Counted from the first letter of the stretch, positions 1-13,793 are shown. The stretch is DNA of 64,000 bases from Cyanoderma ruficeps (GCA_008694505.1 VZDJ01004378.1:881508-945507); one strand, 5' to 3'. A program made the numbers and translations. Notes: generated by a model from the sequence alone, not told the origin.

Positions 1-457
1 TTAGGGTATAAACAATACAACTCTGTTCCTAAATGCAGCAGTGTTTGTATGTCAGGGTCTTTAGATTTACACCTGAGCCTGTAGAAATAAAGCAGAATAT
101 TTTGGTCCTTTTCCAGAATGAATGCACACAATCTAAGAATTTATATTGTATAGTCTTCATTTACACCACTCCAAAAAACTGTTATTCCACTATGATTACA
201 ATAGGAAACTTATTTAACTATTTATTATGTTCTACCAAGAACATGATAATTTTAGGAGCCAATTCTTTAGTTTACTGCATACTTTTGTGAACACAATTAT
301 TACTTTTTGATGTAGCTCAAAATTATTACCTTGGCTAAGCATTTAGTGGTTTTTTAGCAGTTACCTTTCACTTGTTATGCTTTAACCGATGTTTCTTCTG
401 CCATGTATGCATTTATTATACTGTTTGTGATGCTTTCAATATTACTGTCGAGATTAT

Positions 458-560
458 TAAAAACAATAACAACAAAAACCCAACCAACCAACGAAAAAAA
501 AATCTCCAAAAACCCAAAAACCCCAAAACAAACAAACAAACAAACAAAACCCCAAAACCA
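458..560. repeat. A/C-rich low-complexity tract
   Basis: About 100 bases made almost only of A and C, including several CAAC and CAAA units and runs of A. It gives spurious frames rich in Lys, Asn, Thr and Pro. Confidence 0.8.
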
Positions 561-942
561 TTTCCTGGAGTTGTATATAATAATTAAAGCACACTTTCTC
601 AACATATTCAATGTCTTTCAAATCATGTAATTATCTCTATCTAACAAAAAACTGTTCTTACTAAGTTGTTGCACTTTGTTCATAACATTAGACTTAGAAA
701 AGACAATATTTCAGCTCTTAGGATTGAAAATGCTGCAGTGTTCCACTTCTCACTACAATTGCTGTCACAACAAGCAATATCCCATCAAATTTTTGGCCAT
801 GTTGCAAAGTCAATGTCTTGCAGATTTACAGTATAAACCATAATGTTTTGATCATTTTACAGTGCTCATCACTCCTTCCTTCCTTCCNATTTATTTAACT
901 TCAGTGAGATTAGAGTGTGTAGACAAGAAAACTCCAGCTGCA

Positions 943-969
943 ATTTTTTTTTCTTTTTTTTTTTTTTTT
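943..969. repeat. Poly-T tract
   Basis: A T run interrupted by a single C. On the minus strand it reads as poly-A, but no AATAAA signal or retroposed body is evident beside it, so it is listed only as a homopolymer. Confidence 0.8.
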
Positions 970-3900
970 GCATGTGTCTGTACATAGTTTTGTTCAAGGA
1001 ATAGTATACCACATCTCTAATCCCAAATCCACATCATGGAAGGTAAGTCTGTTCATGAGTGTGTCTCATTATACTCAGCTGAGGCCCTTTGTATCTCAGT
1101 TAGGATAAAGCTTCCAATAAAACCAGATTACAGCTGAATTGGATGATATTCTGGTAGAAAAAGGTTTAAAAGAGAATAGGTAGAGGCATAAATTTAGAAA
1201 ATTTTCATCACAGTGTAATAAGAAAGAAAAAGTGTTTCCACACTCCAATTGGGTTAGAGCTTTATTTCTGTAATCCAATCATAATTTCATTTTCTGGCTC
1301 AAAATGCAATGGGGCAGACTTCTTTGTGATGCAAGCTGATGTAGCAACTGTAAAGATATTATATTTTGTTCAATTAGAGCATAAGAAAGAGCTGAAGAAA
1401 AACAAGCAATTAAGCAAAAGAATAAACCAATATTTCAGGGGTACTTGCTCATCCAGTCATATTTAATCTCTGCCAGTGTAGATTACAAGGCATACAACTA
1501 CAAAGAAAGTTAACATATTGCATTTATAACCATATACTGAATGTATTTCACAATCTGTTGAGTTCATTTAAAAATACTTGGAATCCATCCAGGCTCTTAA
1601 AAAATGGATATATCTCTCATTAGCATTTTGAAGCTCTCAGCCATTTTCATATTGGGTAATAGAAAGTAATCTGCCAGGGGAAATAGTGCACTGCTGTGTG
1701 TCAGAACAAATATGATTAACCTTGTGCCAGATGCATGTCCTCATGAACTCCCAGGAGGGACTGCAGAAGTAGACTTTGTAGTCAATTATTGAAATTGGAA
1801 GTGCTCTACACCTCTGATTTGTGTGCACCAACAGTAACTTTCACACAGGGCTACCAGAAATGCTGCTTGTGCATGCTTCTGTGCAGAGCATTAATAAGCA
1901 GATACATGTACATCATTATCCATGTTTTCGTCTTCTTTGCTGATTGTCATTATGTTCAAGAGAAATTAACATGCTCTTACTGCTCCTAAATAATAAACAT
2001 ACATTTAGCTAAAAGTCATAGAAAGCAGAAAAAATATTGCTGATGTAGATGTTTATTCCTTTTTGTCTATTAAGGCTCTAGGAGAGAGATAATTAACTTG
2101 AAAAGTGGTGTAGAAAAAAAGTGTAGTAGTATGCAGGCATAAAATAATGTATTTTTTACTGGTATGTTTTGATTTTGCCCCCACCCCCCTATCTTAGGTT
2201 AGTGCACATAGATTTTTTTAAACTATTTCAAGTGCAGAATGATAGAGGATTAACACACTTGTTGTATTTTTGCACTTATCCTTCTCTGTAAATATCAGCT
2301 TCGTAAATTTTGTCTGATGAGTGATGACACAATACAAATTGGTGAAATTCAAAGTTGGTTCATAATTTCTGTGGGACAAAGTGCTTTTGTAAAGTCAACT
2401 GAGTTTTTCAGGAAGTCTTTGCTTCAGACTCCTTGCCTGAGGACCTTTTACTTTGAGATACATATGAAAACTCTTCACTGATTCATAGGCATGAGGACAA
2501 TATGGGCTGTATCACAGGCTAATGGTTCACTCAGGGTATTTATACACATTACAATTTGAGCAGACAGCAGTCTGTCTGATCACGACAGTCCCAAGATAGC
2601 AGGATCCAGGCTGTGTGATGGCACTACAACAGTGTTGAGTCTGAATGAGTAGGTGTTGCTGGAAAGAAAGGCTAGTGGTTCAAAAGCCTTGACTTGAAAA
2701 CTGGAGTTCTCAGGGTTTAGCCACTTCAGCACACCCTGAGGAATGAGGTCACTATTTTTTAATGTATTGTGCTTCTCTAAAACCATATGAGAGAAGGATA
2801 TTTCTTATGTTTCCATTGCTTACACCGTATAAAATCTTCCATTGGGAAGTCCATACTGAACAATATTATAGGAGGAACACACATTTTCTGATGACAAGCA
2901 TGCTGTCCAGCTCTCACCTCAACCCTTGAGATGTGATGGAACATGGGTACAGTACCTCCCATGGTTTACAAACCAAGCACTTGTGTGTCTGCTGTGTGGA
3001 GACTACTCTTGTGATACATTTAAAACGAACTGCTGCCCTAACACCTGCATTAAAGGGTTGTCTCTCGAGTTGAAAACACCAAATATGTACAGATTTGAAT
3101 CAGCATGCATGAATCACTTATGAAAATAACCTGCATTTGTTTGCTATTTGGTTGGGGATTTCTTCTACCTTGCAAAATACTATGCTTTATAAAGAATAGT
3201 TTTGGCCATAGATAGAAGAAGTGCTCAACACAAAAGTATTGGAAGAACTAATTACAATAAGTTACATGGCAGAGCTCTAGAATATGAACTTTCTTGATAA
3301 AGATGAGCTATAGTTATGATTATAGGAGAAAACCCAATTCCTGCCATTCCTTTTTGCTGCCCACCTCCTCCCCCTCCTATCCCCATCAATTATCTCTCTT
3401 TTATCTGAACTGAGTGCCAAGTTTCAATTGCACCCAGACACTGTGAAGGCAAAGACATTGTGCCATCTGGGTTTGCTGTTTTGCTGAGAAAGGAACATTG
3501 ATCTGTGTCAGTGCTGTACAGATTTTCATTCTAATTACCCAGCCAACCTCATGTACACACTGAACAAGACAGGTGACAGCAGAGATATCTGCATAACTTC
3601 ACACAGGATGGAAAACTTCACCTAGGGCTTTTATTGAAATGCTGGCTGACACTAACCAGTCTGATCATGAACGATGAAAGAATAGGACTTCTGAACTACC
3701 TCATTCAGAATAGAGTAAGTAGAAAGCATTCAATAAACACTGAGTAGAAGTCTTATGTTGGGAGAAGAGTGCCAAAAATATGGACAGAAATAATAATGTA
3801 CTTTTGTAGCAGATTAAAAGTGCAGGTAAATTGGATTCTGACAGAAAAAAAGTCACAGAAAAACGAAAAAAAAAATAGAGTATCCCTTTTCCCCTATGTT

Positions 3901-5262
3901 TTGAAATGTATTTCCATGAGTGTCTAAATACATTTGAGAGGAATGTTAAGGCATGTTCTACATGCCTTAGAAATAATTTAACAGAGGGAATCTCTTCTTT
4001 AACTTCACCATTTTCCTTTATCCATTTGTTTCATCTATCACATGAAAGACCATCTGTTAGCAAAAGATCATTTCATTTTCAGGCTGGTCCCTCTCTGGGG
4101 ATGCTTAGGCTCCAGTCTTTAAGAATGCTGTGGTTCTCATTGACTCTCTATACTTCATTTGCCCTCTGGTGAAAAAGCAAAGCAAAAAGCTTGAAGTCTG
4201 TGTAAAGAGCTTTCAGGCATCCACAAAAAGAGTTTTGAAAATGTTCTCAGATGGAGCAGGTTTGACCAGAGTGCCTTATGACAGAACAGAAGGAAGCCCA
4301 TGGGTACCTGTTAATAGTACAAAACACGCCTCTCAAGGACTTTGCAGACCTATAAGCTTCTGGAGTTTTTAAAGAGGTAAAAATGGGCAACATCTACAAC
4401 CTCTTATGTAAGGTGATTGAAACCTTTGGACATTACAGGAGAGAATATATATTTCAGGCATGCAGGTGGGAAATTATTTTTAAACTCCCCATCATCCTCA
4501 TTTCCTTTTTATTCCTTCTTTTTGCTATGGCTCTTTGCCCTTTTCAGGAATAGCAAGGTTTAATTTTTTTTTTATCTGATGCTCTCAGCATCAAAAAAAT
4601 ACAGTTTGAACAGTGTCATTGGTATGGACTTGCACAACAACAATTAGATCCAGTCAAAATAATGAACTTTCACTTAAGAGAAGAGGAGCAGAATTTGGAA
4701 GGAGCTTGAGAATCTGGGGATACAACTGGGAAAAAAATCTGTCCGAATTCTGTCTTCAAAAGAACAAAAGGATTCTTTAAGAGATTTGTATACTTTTCAG
4801 AGGGTTTTGCAAGCATGTCTACTTATTTATTATGATTTAAATCTTTCAAAAGTGAAGCCTTAGGAATCACTTTGAATCATAGGATTTTTAACTTCTGGAA
4901 TATTCATTTTTAAGTTACATTTACTCGTATTTAGGTTAAAAGAGACATTTCATTGTGCCTTTATTTTAATATCAAAACCCAGGAACTGTTTGAAGCACTT
5001 GTTCATGCTATTTCAGTTCCTATTGTATTGGAGATGTTCTCGTAATCACTTAGACTCTCTGGCTCTCTGTTCTTTAGTTCCCCAGCCATAGGAGCATTCC
5101 CACCCTTTAAGGAGTATTTTGAGGAGAACTAAATTAAATATTGTGAGGTTTGATATCACATGCAAATAGATACAATTGAGTGAAAAAAAATTCAAACACT
5201 TTTCACTGGAAATAATTGACTATGCTATCAGTGTGCAAATGAAGGTTTACATAAACAAAATA

Positions 5263-5320
5263 GCACATGCATACACATATACATATGCATATATGTTCAT
5301 GTGTATACACACAAATATAT
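5263..5320. repeat. Imperfect CA/TA dinucleotide tract
   Basis: Alternating purine-pyrimidine sequence dominated by ACATAT and ATACAC units. It looks like a degenerated microsatellite. Confidence 0.6.
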
Positions 5321-7086
5321 TTTGAGAGGGAAAGACGGTATTTAAATTTGGCAGACAAAAAGTCTAGCATTTAAATGCGTCCTAATCTTTCAAATGTCAT
5401 GGGTTTATTTTCCATCTCATCTTGACTCAATTTTTCCAAAACAATGTATTTAATCCCTAAGCAAAACTGATAAAAGAGGTTTTAGACAGAGAGAGAGTAA
5501 GGAACCTTCCAAGGTTATCAGCTTGTGAGAGCTCTGCCACCTGTATCTTCCCAGAGTTCTTCAGATCTTTCCTACTGTTTGATTTTCCACTCTCTGCGGA
5601 GCTGTTTTACATCCAGCCGTTAGAGTTTGACCACGTCCCATAACCCAGGCCAAGGTTTCAACAGGAGCAAGATAATGGAAACAGCATGCAGGCAGGACAG
5701 TATTTTGAAAAGTTTTACAGGAGATTTACAGCTGTGGTTTTGCTGAAACATAAGCTGTGCTGCGGTGAGGCACTGTGGGGGTAATTTTTGGTAAGCTAGA
5801 GCTGTGCCAACCCTTTGCAGACAAGACCTTCAAAAGCAGGTTATTGAAAGAGATTTCAGAAGCATTTAGAATTATTTTTAAATATTTTAGAAGCACAAAA
5901 ATTAAATTGAAATATTTTCTACCCCCTCTATCGCCCAGAATTTCCTATTTGGAAAAAAAGTGAATTTGCTGATGTTGCAGATTCTTGCTACTGTTAAATT
6001 TATGTGTGGTTTGATTCACTAAAAGAGAGTCCCAAGAGCAATCTGTTCTGTAAAGGGTAATCCCTTTGATAAACATGCAGATGGGCAACTGCTTTTATTT
6101 AATATTTTTACAGTCCAAATTTCAGTAATTATGGGCCTGTGCGAAACTGTAACCTGAATGTAAACAGTGGGTTGTTTGTTTGTTGTTTATTGGCTTTTTT
6201 CTTCAGTGGTGATAAAAGCTAGAAAACCAAACAAAGGTAGAAACAATTGCAAAACAGGTAAAACACCCTCTAGGAAAAGAACACACTGAATTAGTTTCAG
6301 CGTTACAGGTGGAAGCGGTAACACCATCTTTTATTAAGATTCCCATTATAAGTTGTTGCACCCTGCAACCTATAATTTTGTTGTGTTTTAAATAATTGAG
6401 CTGACATTTCAAAAGCTGATTGCCTTTCTTAGGCCAAATTACATTATTTTTACATATATTTTAATTTAAGTCAGAATGATTTGGATATTTCTGAAAATGA
6501 ACCTGAGAAAATATATTTCTTTGTTCATATTAAATAAGATAAATGTTTCCTTTGAAATAAAGTAAAAGTTATTTGAAGGAAAAGGAAAGGTCTTTCTATC
6601 AAGGATGTTCCTTTTGCCACCCTCAGGAAAGGCTGCACAGATCTGTCTAGATTTTAAATCTGTCTGGACTTAACAGGTCAAATGCGAAAACTCAGAAAAG
6701 CCATAAATAGTTGCTTTTATCTGAGCTTGGACCTGGTTTTTTTAGCACTTGCCGGTTTGGTCTTTGGAACCTTAGTGCTGGCAGATCTGCTGTTCAGGAG
6801 CTGCATCACAATTTCTTTTCAGAGGATGACCATGGGCTAAGCCCAGAGTACAGGGTGGAGCTCTGACACACTCGCACTCTGAAGGACGGGTACTAACTCT
6901 TGTATGCTCTTGCCATGTATTGGCACAACATCACTAAGGATTTCTGAGACCAGCAACCTTTCTTACCCACATCTTTTTATAGAGGTCAAGATGCTTACAT
7001 GTTACATTGCACTTGCATGCACATCTGGATCTTTACATACTTAATCTGTCATACAGCACAGGAAGAGCCAATGATTCATAAATTTG

Positions 7087-7137
7087 TTCTCTTTTTCTCT
7101 TTTTTTTTAAACTTTTTTTTTTTACCTTTTTTTTTTT
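7087..7137. repeat. T-rich low-complexity tract
   Basis: Three T runs of about 8 to 12 separated by short interruptions (AAAC, ACC). It is not attached to a recognisable retroelement. Confidence 0.7.
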
Positions 7138-8310
7138 ACAAGACTGTTCATCTTGTACATGTAAGCACATTTATGTGTGGGCCGTACTCCTGCCTCCTCC
7201 ATTTGTGTTCTGTAGGGCCTGCTTTGACTTCTTCTCCAGAATACCTGTGTATGATCATACCTATGTGAACGTCATAGCAGGAACACTGAACCTACCACAG
7301 GCAGAGAACCTGCCCTTCCTGTGTAGTCTGATTTATCTGCCCCTGGCCCTCTCTCAGGAAGTATAAAGGAAAACACAAGGCAGAAGAATGAGGGAGGAAT
7401 ATGATTGCATTAATGAATAAGTACAAGCAACAATAGGATTGGGGAGGAGGAGAAAAGTTGGAAAACAGAAAATTGGACTATTCAGGCATGAGACTGGGTG
7501 CCTGAGGGAAACAGAACTACATGAAGTTTGCAGTGAAGGATGAGACTGGAGTCTGGTGAGTGGGCGATTGCATCCAAAAGCTGGTGAAGAGACAGAGTCT
7601 AGGTTGGTCTGACAAGAAAAATAGCACAAATCAAGGAAACAGTGGAGAAATGGTACCTGGTTTGCTGAATAAAATTATGAGGAAAGAATGATTAGACAGC
7701 TTTCTGAGGCAAAGAATAAAGCTACCACATGACATAGCAGGTTGGAAGAAGGATTGCTTAGAAAACTTAGGTAGAATGTAAGAGATCAAGTATTGTGGGA
7801 ACTGACTGTAAAACCAGTCTGTGAAAAGGAGGTTGTAGGAATAGTAAAACAGAAGAGATTTTATTGTTGTTTGTGTTTTGGCAGTTTCAAGACTCAAGGA
7901 AGCTGCAAATGAGCCCTGCTGGGTCTAAGGGTAAAGGGAAAAACAGGAAGGAGCAAGAAACCGGGATGGTGAAATGGCAATAGGATGCTTGGAGGGGGCC
8001 AAAAAGATGACTCATGGCTGGAGTGAACAGAAGCTCCTGCTAGAGTCCAGGATGGACCCTTGATTTTAATTCTAAATTTCTTCCATTAGCAAATTTCTTC
8101 TTCCATCTGCTAGTAGAAGTACTTATGTGGGTGATTTTTACAGTTATTTCTTGTGCACAAAGCCTAAAAACCTGCAACTGAAATGTTTTAGTTACTCCTT
8201 TAGCTCCAGACAACAATCCATGCTCAGGACACATGAGGAGACACTGTGATGCCCAAATAAGGTGTGTCTCTGTTTTCAGGTTGCAGCTGAAAGGAAGTCA
8301 CAAAGTCACT

Positions 8311-8370
8311 TATACACACACTTATACACACACATATATACATATGTATATATGGATACATATCTATATA
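8311..8370. repeat. CA/TA microsatellite
   Basis: Two TATACACACA-type units are followed by ATATAC/ATATGT repeats. The tract is alternating purine-pyrimidine throughout, typical of a decayed dinucleotide microsatellite. Confidence 0.75.
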
Positions 8371-10366
8371 AAAGAAAGAAAACAAACCCAAAATTTAAGG
8401 TATTCAGAAGTTACAAAATTCCAAGATAAAATTGTTAGACTAATTAATTCAGCCTGCTTATATATAAGGATTATGCAATAGTCTCTAGTGATGTGATCAT
8501 ATCCCCAGGAATCCCCATGCATTTAGTGCATAAGAGGCATATTCAAAGAGTGAATCAGGTCTTATTATTAAGAGTTTACTTGTAACTAAATGGGACATCA
8601 AACAGAAAAGCGAGGATTTCCTGGTTCAGATCTTTGAATATGGTTCTGAGGAATTTCATTTCTTCTCTCATTCTTCCCATCTGTGTGGTGCTAAGCAAGT
8701 CATGAAACCCAAACTTCTCTAGGGTCATCACTAATTGCATGTCCTCGTGTTCTATGTGTTCAGCACTTGACATAAAGGTCTATGAGAAATTCTCTACACT
8801 CAGAACTACAACGAAAATTACTGGAACGTGAACTTGAAAAACATAAAGAGCTGTATAACGTCAGCTTATTGGGAAAATTGATTAAGTGTCTTGAGCTGGC
8901 ACCTGAAAATACTGTGGATGTTCTGACCTTTGCACCCTTTTTGTCTACCCTGTCTTGCATTTGAAAATCGGAGGTTAAAATGGCCTTGGTTAATAGGGGT
9001 GTTGTAGAAGCAAATTTAGGAATATTTGTGACATGATCAAGTACTAATCTCTAGTAGTGAATAGCATAAGAAGTATTGACTTTGAAATTATTATTCTGCC
9101 TACGTGTAGGATAAGAATATTTCAAAGTAGATACAACCAGAGCCATTGGTCTTTTGCACTGATAAATGCACTTGGTTAACCCAAACCACAGTTCTAGACA
9201 TTTTCCCTCTTTCTATGATGTGGATCAAGCAATAAAATGCTCTTAAAAATAAGAGCACATAGTCATTTAATTATGAATAATGTCTTAATGTAAATATACA
9301 AAAAGGTTGAATTAGAATTGAGTAGGTAATCTTAAAGGTGTTTATTCTAACTCTGAGCAACAGATGTTTCAGTCTTAATAAAGTTCTAACAGCATTTCAT
9401 CTGCATTTAGGCATACAAGAAGTATTTATAAGATGTGTGTGTGCCTTGTATAACCATAATACCTTTTTTTATTCACCAGTCTTTTTGTCACGCTTCCTCA
9501 CTGCTTCTCTTTCTGTCATTTTGCCAATGCATTAGGGTAAATTCAGTAATGATTTAGCTGAACTTTGAAAATTTAATTTAAGTCTCTCTTAATATAAAAT
9601 AGAGTGTCTGAACCAGTAGGTTTGAGTACATGTGAAATGAGGTAAAGCAAGCTTATGAATCCACAACTGAAATACAGTTTTCAAACATGTATTCAGTGTG
9701 TGGGACTTAGTGCAGTACACTTCTGAATTGTTTGTTTTTCCAGCCTCTAGTCCTTAAAGAGGCTACATTATATGTGGCAGCAACCACAAAGGAAGGTCTA
9801 CTGCCAAGAAAACATATTACTACTGTTCAGTAATGTAGCCTAATTGTTTTCCCTCTGGTCAAGTTACCCAGAAATACTTGCTTTTCTACAGCTCTGCAGA
9901 AACAGTTAGTTAGATTAAATGATCTGCCTTCAAGAGAATTAGAGCCATTTTCTGAGGTTCTATTACTGAAAAAGGCTTCTTTCTTTCACAAATTATGTAT
10001 CCTCCCTGAGCAGGATATTTTTACAAACGGAGATTTCTATCAAGAACAATCATTTTATGATGAAAAATGTTCCTTCCTCGTGGATGCATTACATACCATA
10101 CTGTGTGGGATAGCTGTAGGACATGAAATGATTTGCAAGTTACTAAGGCAATAAAACTACAATGGTCAAAAAAACCAAAATTAACTACAATGTGTAGGAC
10201 TAGCATCTTCTCGTTCCTTACCCAGATTTACAGGACAAGGAATGAATGGACAAAGATTGGCCAATGTCCCTGGATACAGTAATCAGCTTCTTTCCTTATC
10301 AGCAATGGATCTAAAGCCATGAAGGGTCAAGGAGTAGAGGAACTCCTCTCTATTCCCCCTTTACAG

Positions 10367-10528
10367 AGTGTTTTTTGTGGTCCCTTAGGGCTCGGTGCTG
10401 GAGTTTCACCCAGCATAAGACTTTGCTTTTATGGCACAATCCAGAGCCTTAAAAAATGTGAAGATATTCTCAGCACTCTCAGAGCTAAGAGAGACAAATT
10501 AGCTTATCAGTCTCTGGTGGAAAACTGA
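10367..10528 (+). other. Weak candidate terminal exon, unassigned
   Basis: Just before this segment is a very good splice-acceptor context, pyrimidine-rich and ending CCCCCTTTACAG. After it an open frame runs 53 codons in phase 0 to a TGA. The peptide has a Gly-rich start (GPLGLGAG), then SIRLCFYG and a basic helical tail (LKKCEDILSTLRAKRDK). This loosely recalls the C-terminus of fold-type I aminotransferases, but the likeness is too weak to name a gene. Against it, about 18 bases near 10386 match the CR1 reverse-transcriptase stretch encoding QGSVL in another frame, so it may be a worn LINE relic or pure chance. No partner exon was found nearby. Confidence 0.15.
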
Positions 10529-11421
10529 AGATTGTTTTTTTACTTATCTCTAAATAACCTTCTATTACACTGAATTTGATAGAGGAAAATTCTGTCATCT
10601 GAGAAAAAATTTATAAAGCCTGTGAATCAAATAAAAATTTCTATAATCGTTCTAATGAGCTGAAAAGGACTGCTCTTCAGTCAGTAGCGTAATTTAGAAG
10701 GCCTTGCTTTTCTGATTCTATTTATGGAAACTGATCTATTGATCTGATCTCTTACACTAATTGAAAAAGCTAACAAAATAGACTGAAGAGAAAGGATTCT
10801 GTGAGGTAGAGATAATAGAAATAATTTAAATATTTTATATTGATTTAAAAGAAGTGCAATTAAGTCTTTCTGGTAATTAGTAATTTCTTTTTTCTACCAC
10901 GATAAATACATTGTGCCTCAACATAATTACTCACACTGCAGAGTACAAAGGAAAATTGGCTAACAGTCTACTCTTGGCCTTTCCTAAGTGGTAAAATGAA
11001 ACATAACTTTAAAAAAATTTGGGGCTACATGCAGATTCTTTTGAGAGGAGTGTGCAACTTGACCTGTCCTATGAGCTGCACAGGAAAATCTTCATGTGTC
11101 TCAGTCACAAGAGGTATATTCACAACCAAGAGGGATGGGACCTCCAGAAATAGTTCACAGGTAGGAGATTACAGCAGCTCTGCAAGGCCCTGGTGGTTGC
11201 TCTATTTCCAGGGTTTACAGAGTTGTCTCTGCTGCCTCTTTCCAGCCTCTCACAGCTATCTGCACTCACTTCTGTTATTTTATGGGGTGTAGGAATGAGA
11301 GAAGCACTTTGGTCATCTTCAAGTTACAGACAGACTAGGGAGTTACTGCTTATCTGAAAGATATGAATGAGCTACCAGAAGAGAACTACAATAAAAGTAG
11401 TTTTTATAAGTTTTTTATAGT

Positions 11422-11466
11422 TTTTATAAGTGCACGTTCAGTAATACTGAACTTGCACTTATAAAA
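11422..11466. repeat. 45-bp near-perfect palindrome
   Basis: Two 22-base arms (11422-11443 and 11445-11466) are reverse complements except for one position, with a single A between them. The inner arm reads GTTCAGTA-A-TACTGAAC. Immediately upstream are two further copies of a TTTTTATAAG / TTTTTTATAG unit. A one-base loop rules out an ordinary pre-miRNA. It may be a relic of paired transposon ends or an unstable cruciform-forming site. Confidence 0.85.
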
Positions 11467-13659
11467 TGTGCATTTTGTGGCTCATCTTTAAGCCTTTGTA
11501 GTTTCTCTTTATTGAGTGATTTTTCTTTCAAGGAATCTTGTGAAGATGCCTGAGCAAACTAAAATGGTAACATATTTTCAAGGAAAAGAAATAATTACTT
11601 ACAACGGGTAAATAATTATTTACTCCCTTCATGAGTATATGCACATACAACTTTTTCAGCAGCTTTTGTAACTTGGTTATGCCTATTTTCAATACACCGC
11701 ATAAAAACCCCATGGACTCGCCTTGATTTTTCTAATTATATATGTAGACTAGATCAGTCAAAACAAAGTTTCTAGAACTGTTACAATCCAGAGGATTTTC
11801 TGTTACATTCAATAGACAAACATACAAAAGCTTGAATTCACCAGGAATCTGGGACATCATGCAGTTGGGCTTTTTTTGCTATTGAGAAACAGCAGCCATT
11901 GGATAGTCTTGAAGAAGATTTTTTATGACATTTCACCACTCTGAAAATTGTATTTTCTTCTAGAAGTAGCCAGAAATAATTTTACCAGTAGGCTTATTTC
12001 AGCCTTTTAGTTTTCTCTGTTTGGGACACAAGAACTTTGGGATGGTGTTGGATTCTGTTAGTAATCAATGTGTTTCTGCTGGTAAATTTATTTGTTGTAA
12101 TTAAGGTTTCTAAAAATTTAAAATCTCCATGGTGGGGTTCTTGAAGTACTATGTCAGCTGAGGCCCATTAATTAGGAAAAAATTGCAAATGGAGTACTGT
12201 TGAGAAGAATACAGCATGGAATTTGTCTTTTTGGTTGGCCTGACAGTCATTGTCCTAATTTGCTACTCGGTGCTTAGGATGTAAGAAAAATTCTAGGCAA
12301 ATGTTTTGAAGGTTGAAGTTATTATATTTTGCTTTTGTAATGGAGTACAGAAGAAAGAGTAGAAACATTGTGAAAGTGTGTTGCAACTTCAGAATTAACT
12401 GTCTGAAATGTAAGAGTGATCCTGGCATGTAAGTAACGAGCAAAATTAGCTCTGAATTTTAACCCTATCTAGAATGCTGTCACGTTTTTCCTGTCAATCT
12501 CTTTATTTAATCATTTAAGATTTTAAACAAACAATGTAATATGAACCATGAATGACACAGAATATTCAGGGACTATATAAGAAAACCTTTAAAGTAATGT
12601 TGAAGAAAAGAAAATTCTATTATAATTAGTGTTTCTGATAATTGCTGTTTATCTATTATCAGATTACATTGGACAGAATTCTCCATCAACCTCCTTTCCC
12701 TTACTTCTGTCAAAGAAAGGCTTCTCATTTACCCTTATCCTAAATTCAAAATTATTGTTCTCCACTGTGTGTACAGGGCCTAGACTCCCTATTGTCTTAC
12801 ACAGTGTAATTGCTTATACAATTTCACACAATTTCAAGGTGTATGTGAAAAGCAGAATGCTCGTACATCTAGCACATGTACTAAAAGGAGTAAATTAACT
12901 GCATATGTATGCATTTTTTAGTCTTATTAATAATCCAAGGATCATGGTTATCCTTGCGCAAAACCAGATTATTTTGCACTATTATAAAGATTTTTTTTCA
13001 TTTGTTCTCTTTATTTAGGAAATCTATTAAACCCACTATCACAGCAATTAGAAAGGAAATGACTTTGTATGCTATGAAAATGGCTTTATTTTGCAGGAGC
13101 TATTCCAGTTTTTCTAGTAACTTGCTTAGTTAATACTTTTGCATGGAAAAGAACACAACTGTCCCAATCTACAAAGTGTTATTCTGCACACTTCATAATC
13201 CAAAGCCAGAAGATATTGAGCTATAACAGGTTTCTGCTTTTAAGGATGTGTATATGTCCTTAAAATATGTATGTTTGTGCTAGTGATGTACTTGCAAGAA
13301 AATGAAGTGTATAAAACGTTAGAAAAGAGCCCAAATGTCCAGTCTTCTCTAGAAACCTGCCAATTATTAAAAAAAAAACAAACCCACCCCCCTCCAGAAA
13401 CCAACCTTCTGAAAAAAAACCCAAAATTGCTGAACATTTTAACAGAGACTGCCCCCAGTGCAACCTTCCTTCCAGTGTTCAGGTGTTAATGTTGAACCAT
13501 TGACATTTTGTGTTTCACCTTTACCAGTACCTGATGACTTAAATTGAACACGTGTTTTAATTATGCCAGCACAATACAGTTTTTTGCTTCAAGTAGTGCA
13601 AGTCCAAACTGGCATTTTCTTCAAGCTGTGTTAAGTGTTAATTCTCCTGCATTGTATAA
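11467..13659. other. Non-coding unique sequence between palindrome and LTR
   Basis: AT-rich sequence with no frame over 90 codons and no recognisable repeat except an A/C-rich stretch around 13366-13430. No gene seen. Confidence 0.6.
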
Positions 13660-13664
13660 TATAG
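13660..13664. repeat. Target-site duplication, left copy (TATAG)
   Basis: TATAG directly precedes the TGTCATGG end of the LTR and is repeated exactly after its other end at 14335-14339. Confidence 0.8.
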
Positions 13665-13787
13665 TGTCATGGTTTGACACTGGACAAATGCCAGTGCACC
13701 CATGAGGATGTAGTTTTTAGTACACTACTGTGAGATGTACCGGAACAGAGCAGAAGCAGGCCTATCACTTAGAATATGAAAAAAACA

Positions 13788-13793
13788 TTTATT
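13788..13793 (-). promoter_or_regulatory. LTR polyadenylation signal AATAAA
   Basis: TTTATT on the plus strand is AATAAA on the strand of the LTR. It sits about 125 bases before the U5 end, which fits an R/U5 boundary shortly downstream. Confidence 0.6.

Larger units (their letters stand above)
1..11421. other. Non-coding AT-rich DNA, no gene recognised
   Basis: All open frames here are short (under 100 codons), scattered over both strands, and resemble no family I know. The stretch holds simple repeats (listed separately), a purine-skewed block around 7.37-8.03 kb and one weak exon-like frame at 10.37 kb. No CR1 tail, LTR or structural RNA was seen. It is best read as intergenic or deep intronic sequence. 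Very small exons cannot be excluded by eye. Confidence 0.6.

Noticed and set aside
458..611. Lys/Asn/Pro-rich frames on both strands near 0.5 kb
   Set aside because: Translation of an A/C-rich low-complexity tract, not a protein.
8782..8964. 60-codon frame with a coiled-coil-like start (ELQRKLLERELEKHKEL)
   Set aside because: Short, no splice sites or partner exons found, and an opposite-strand frame covers the same bases equally well.
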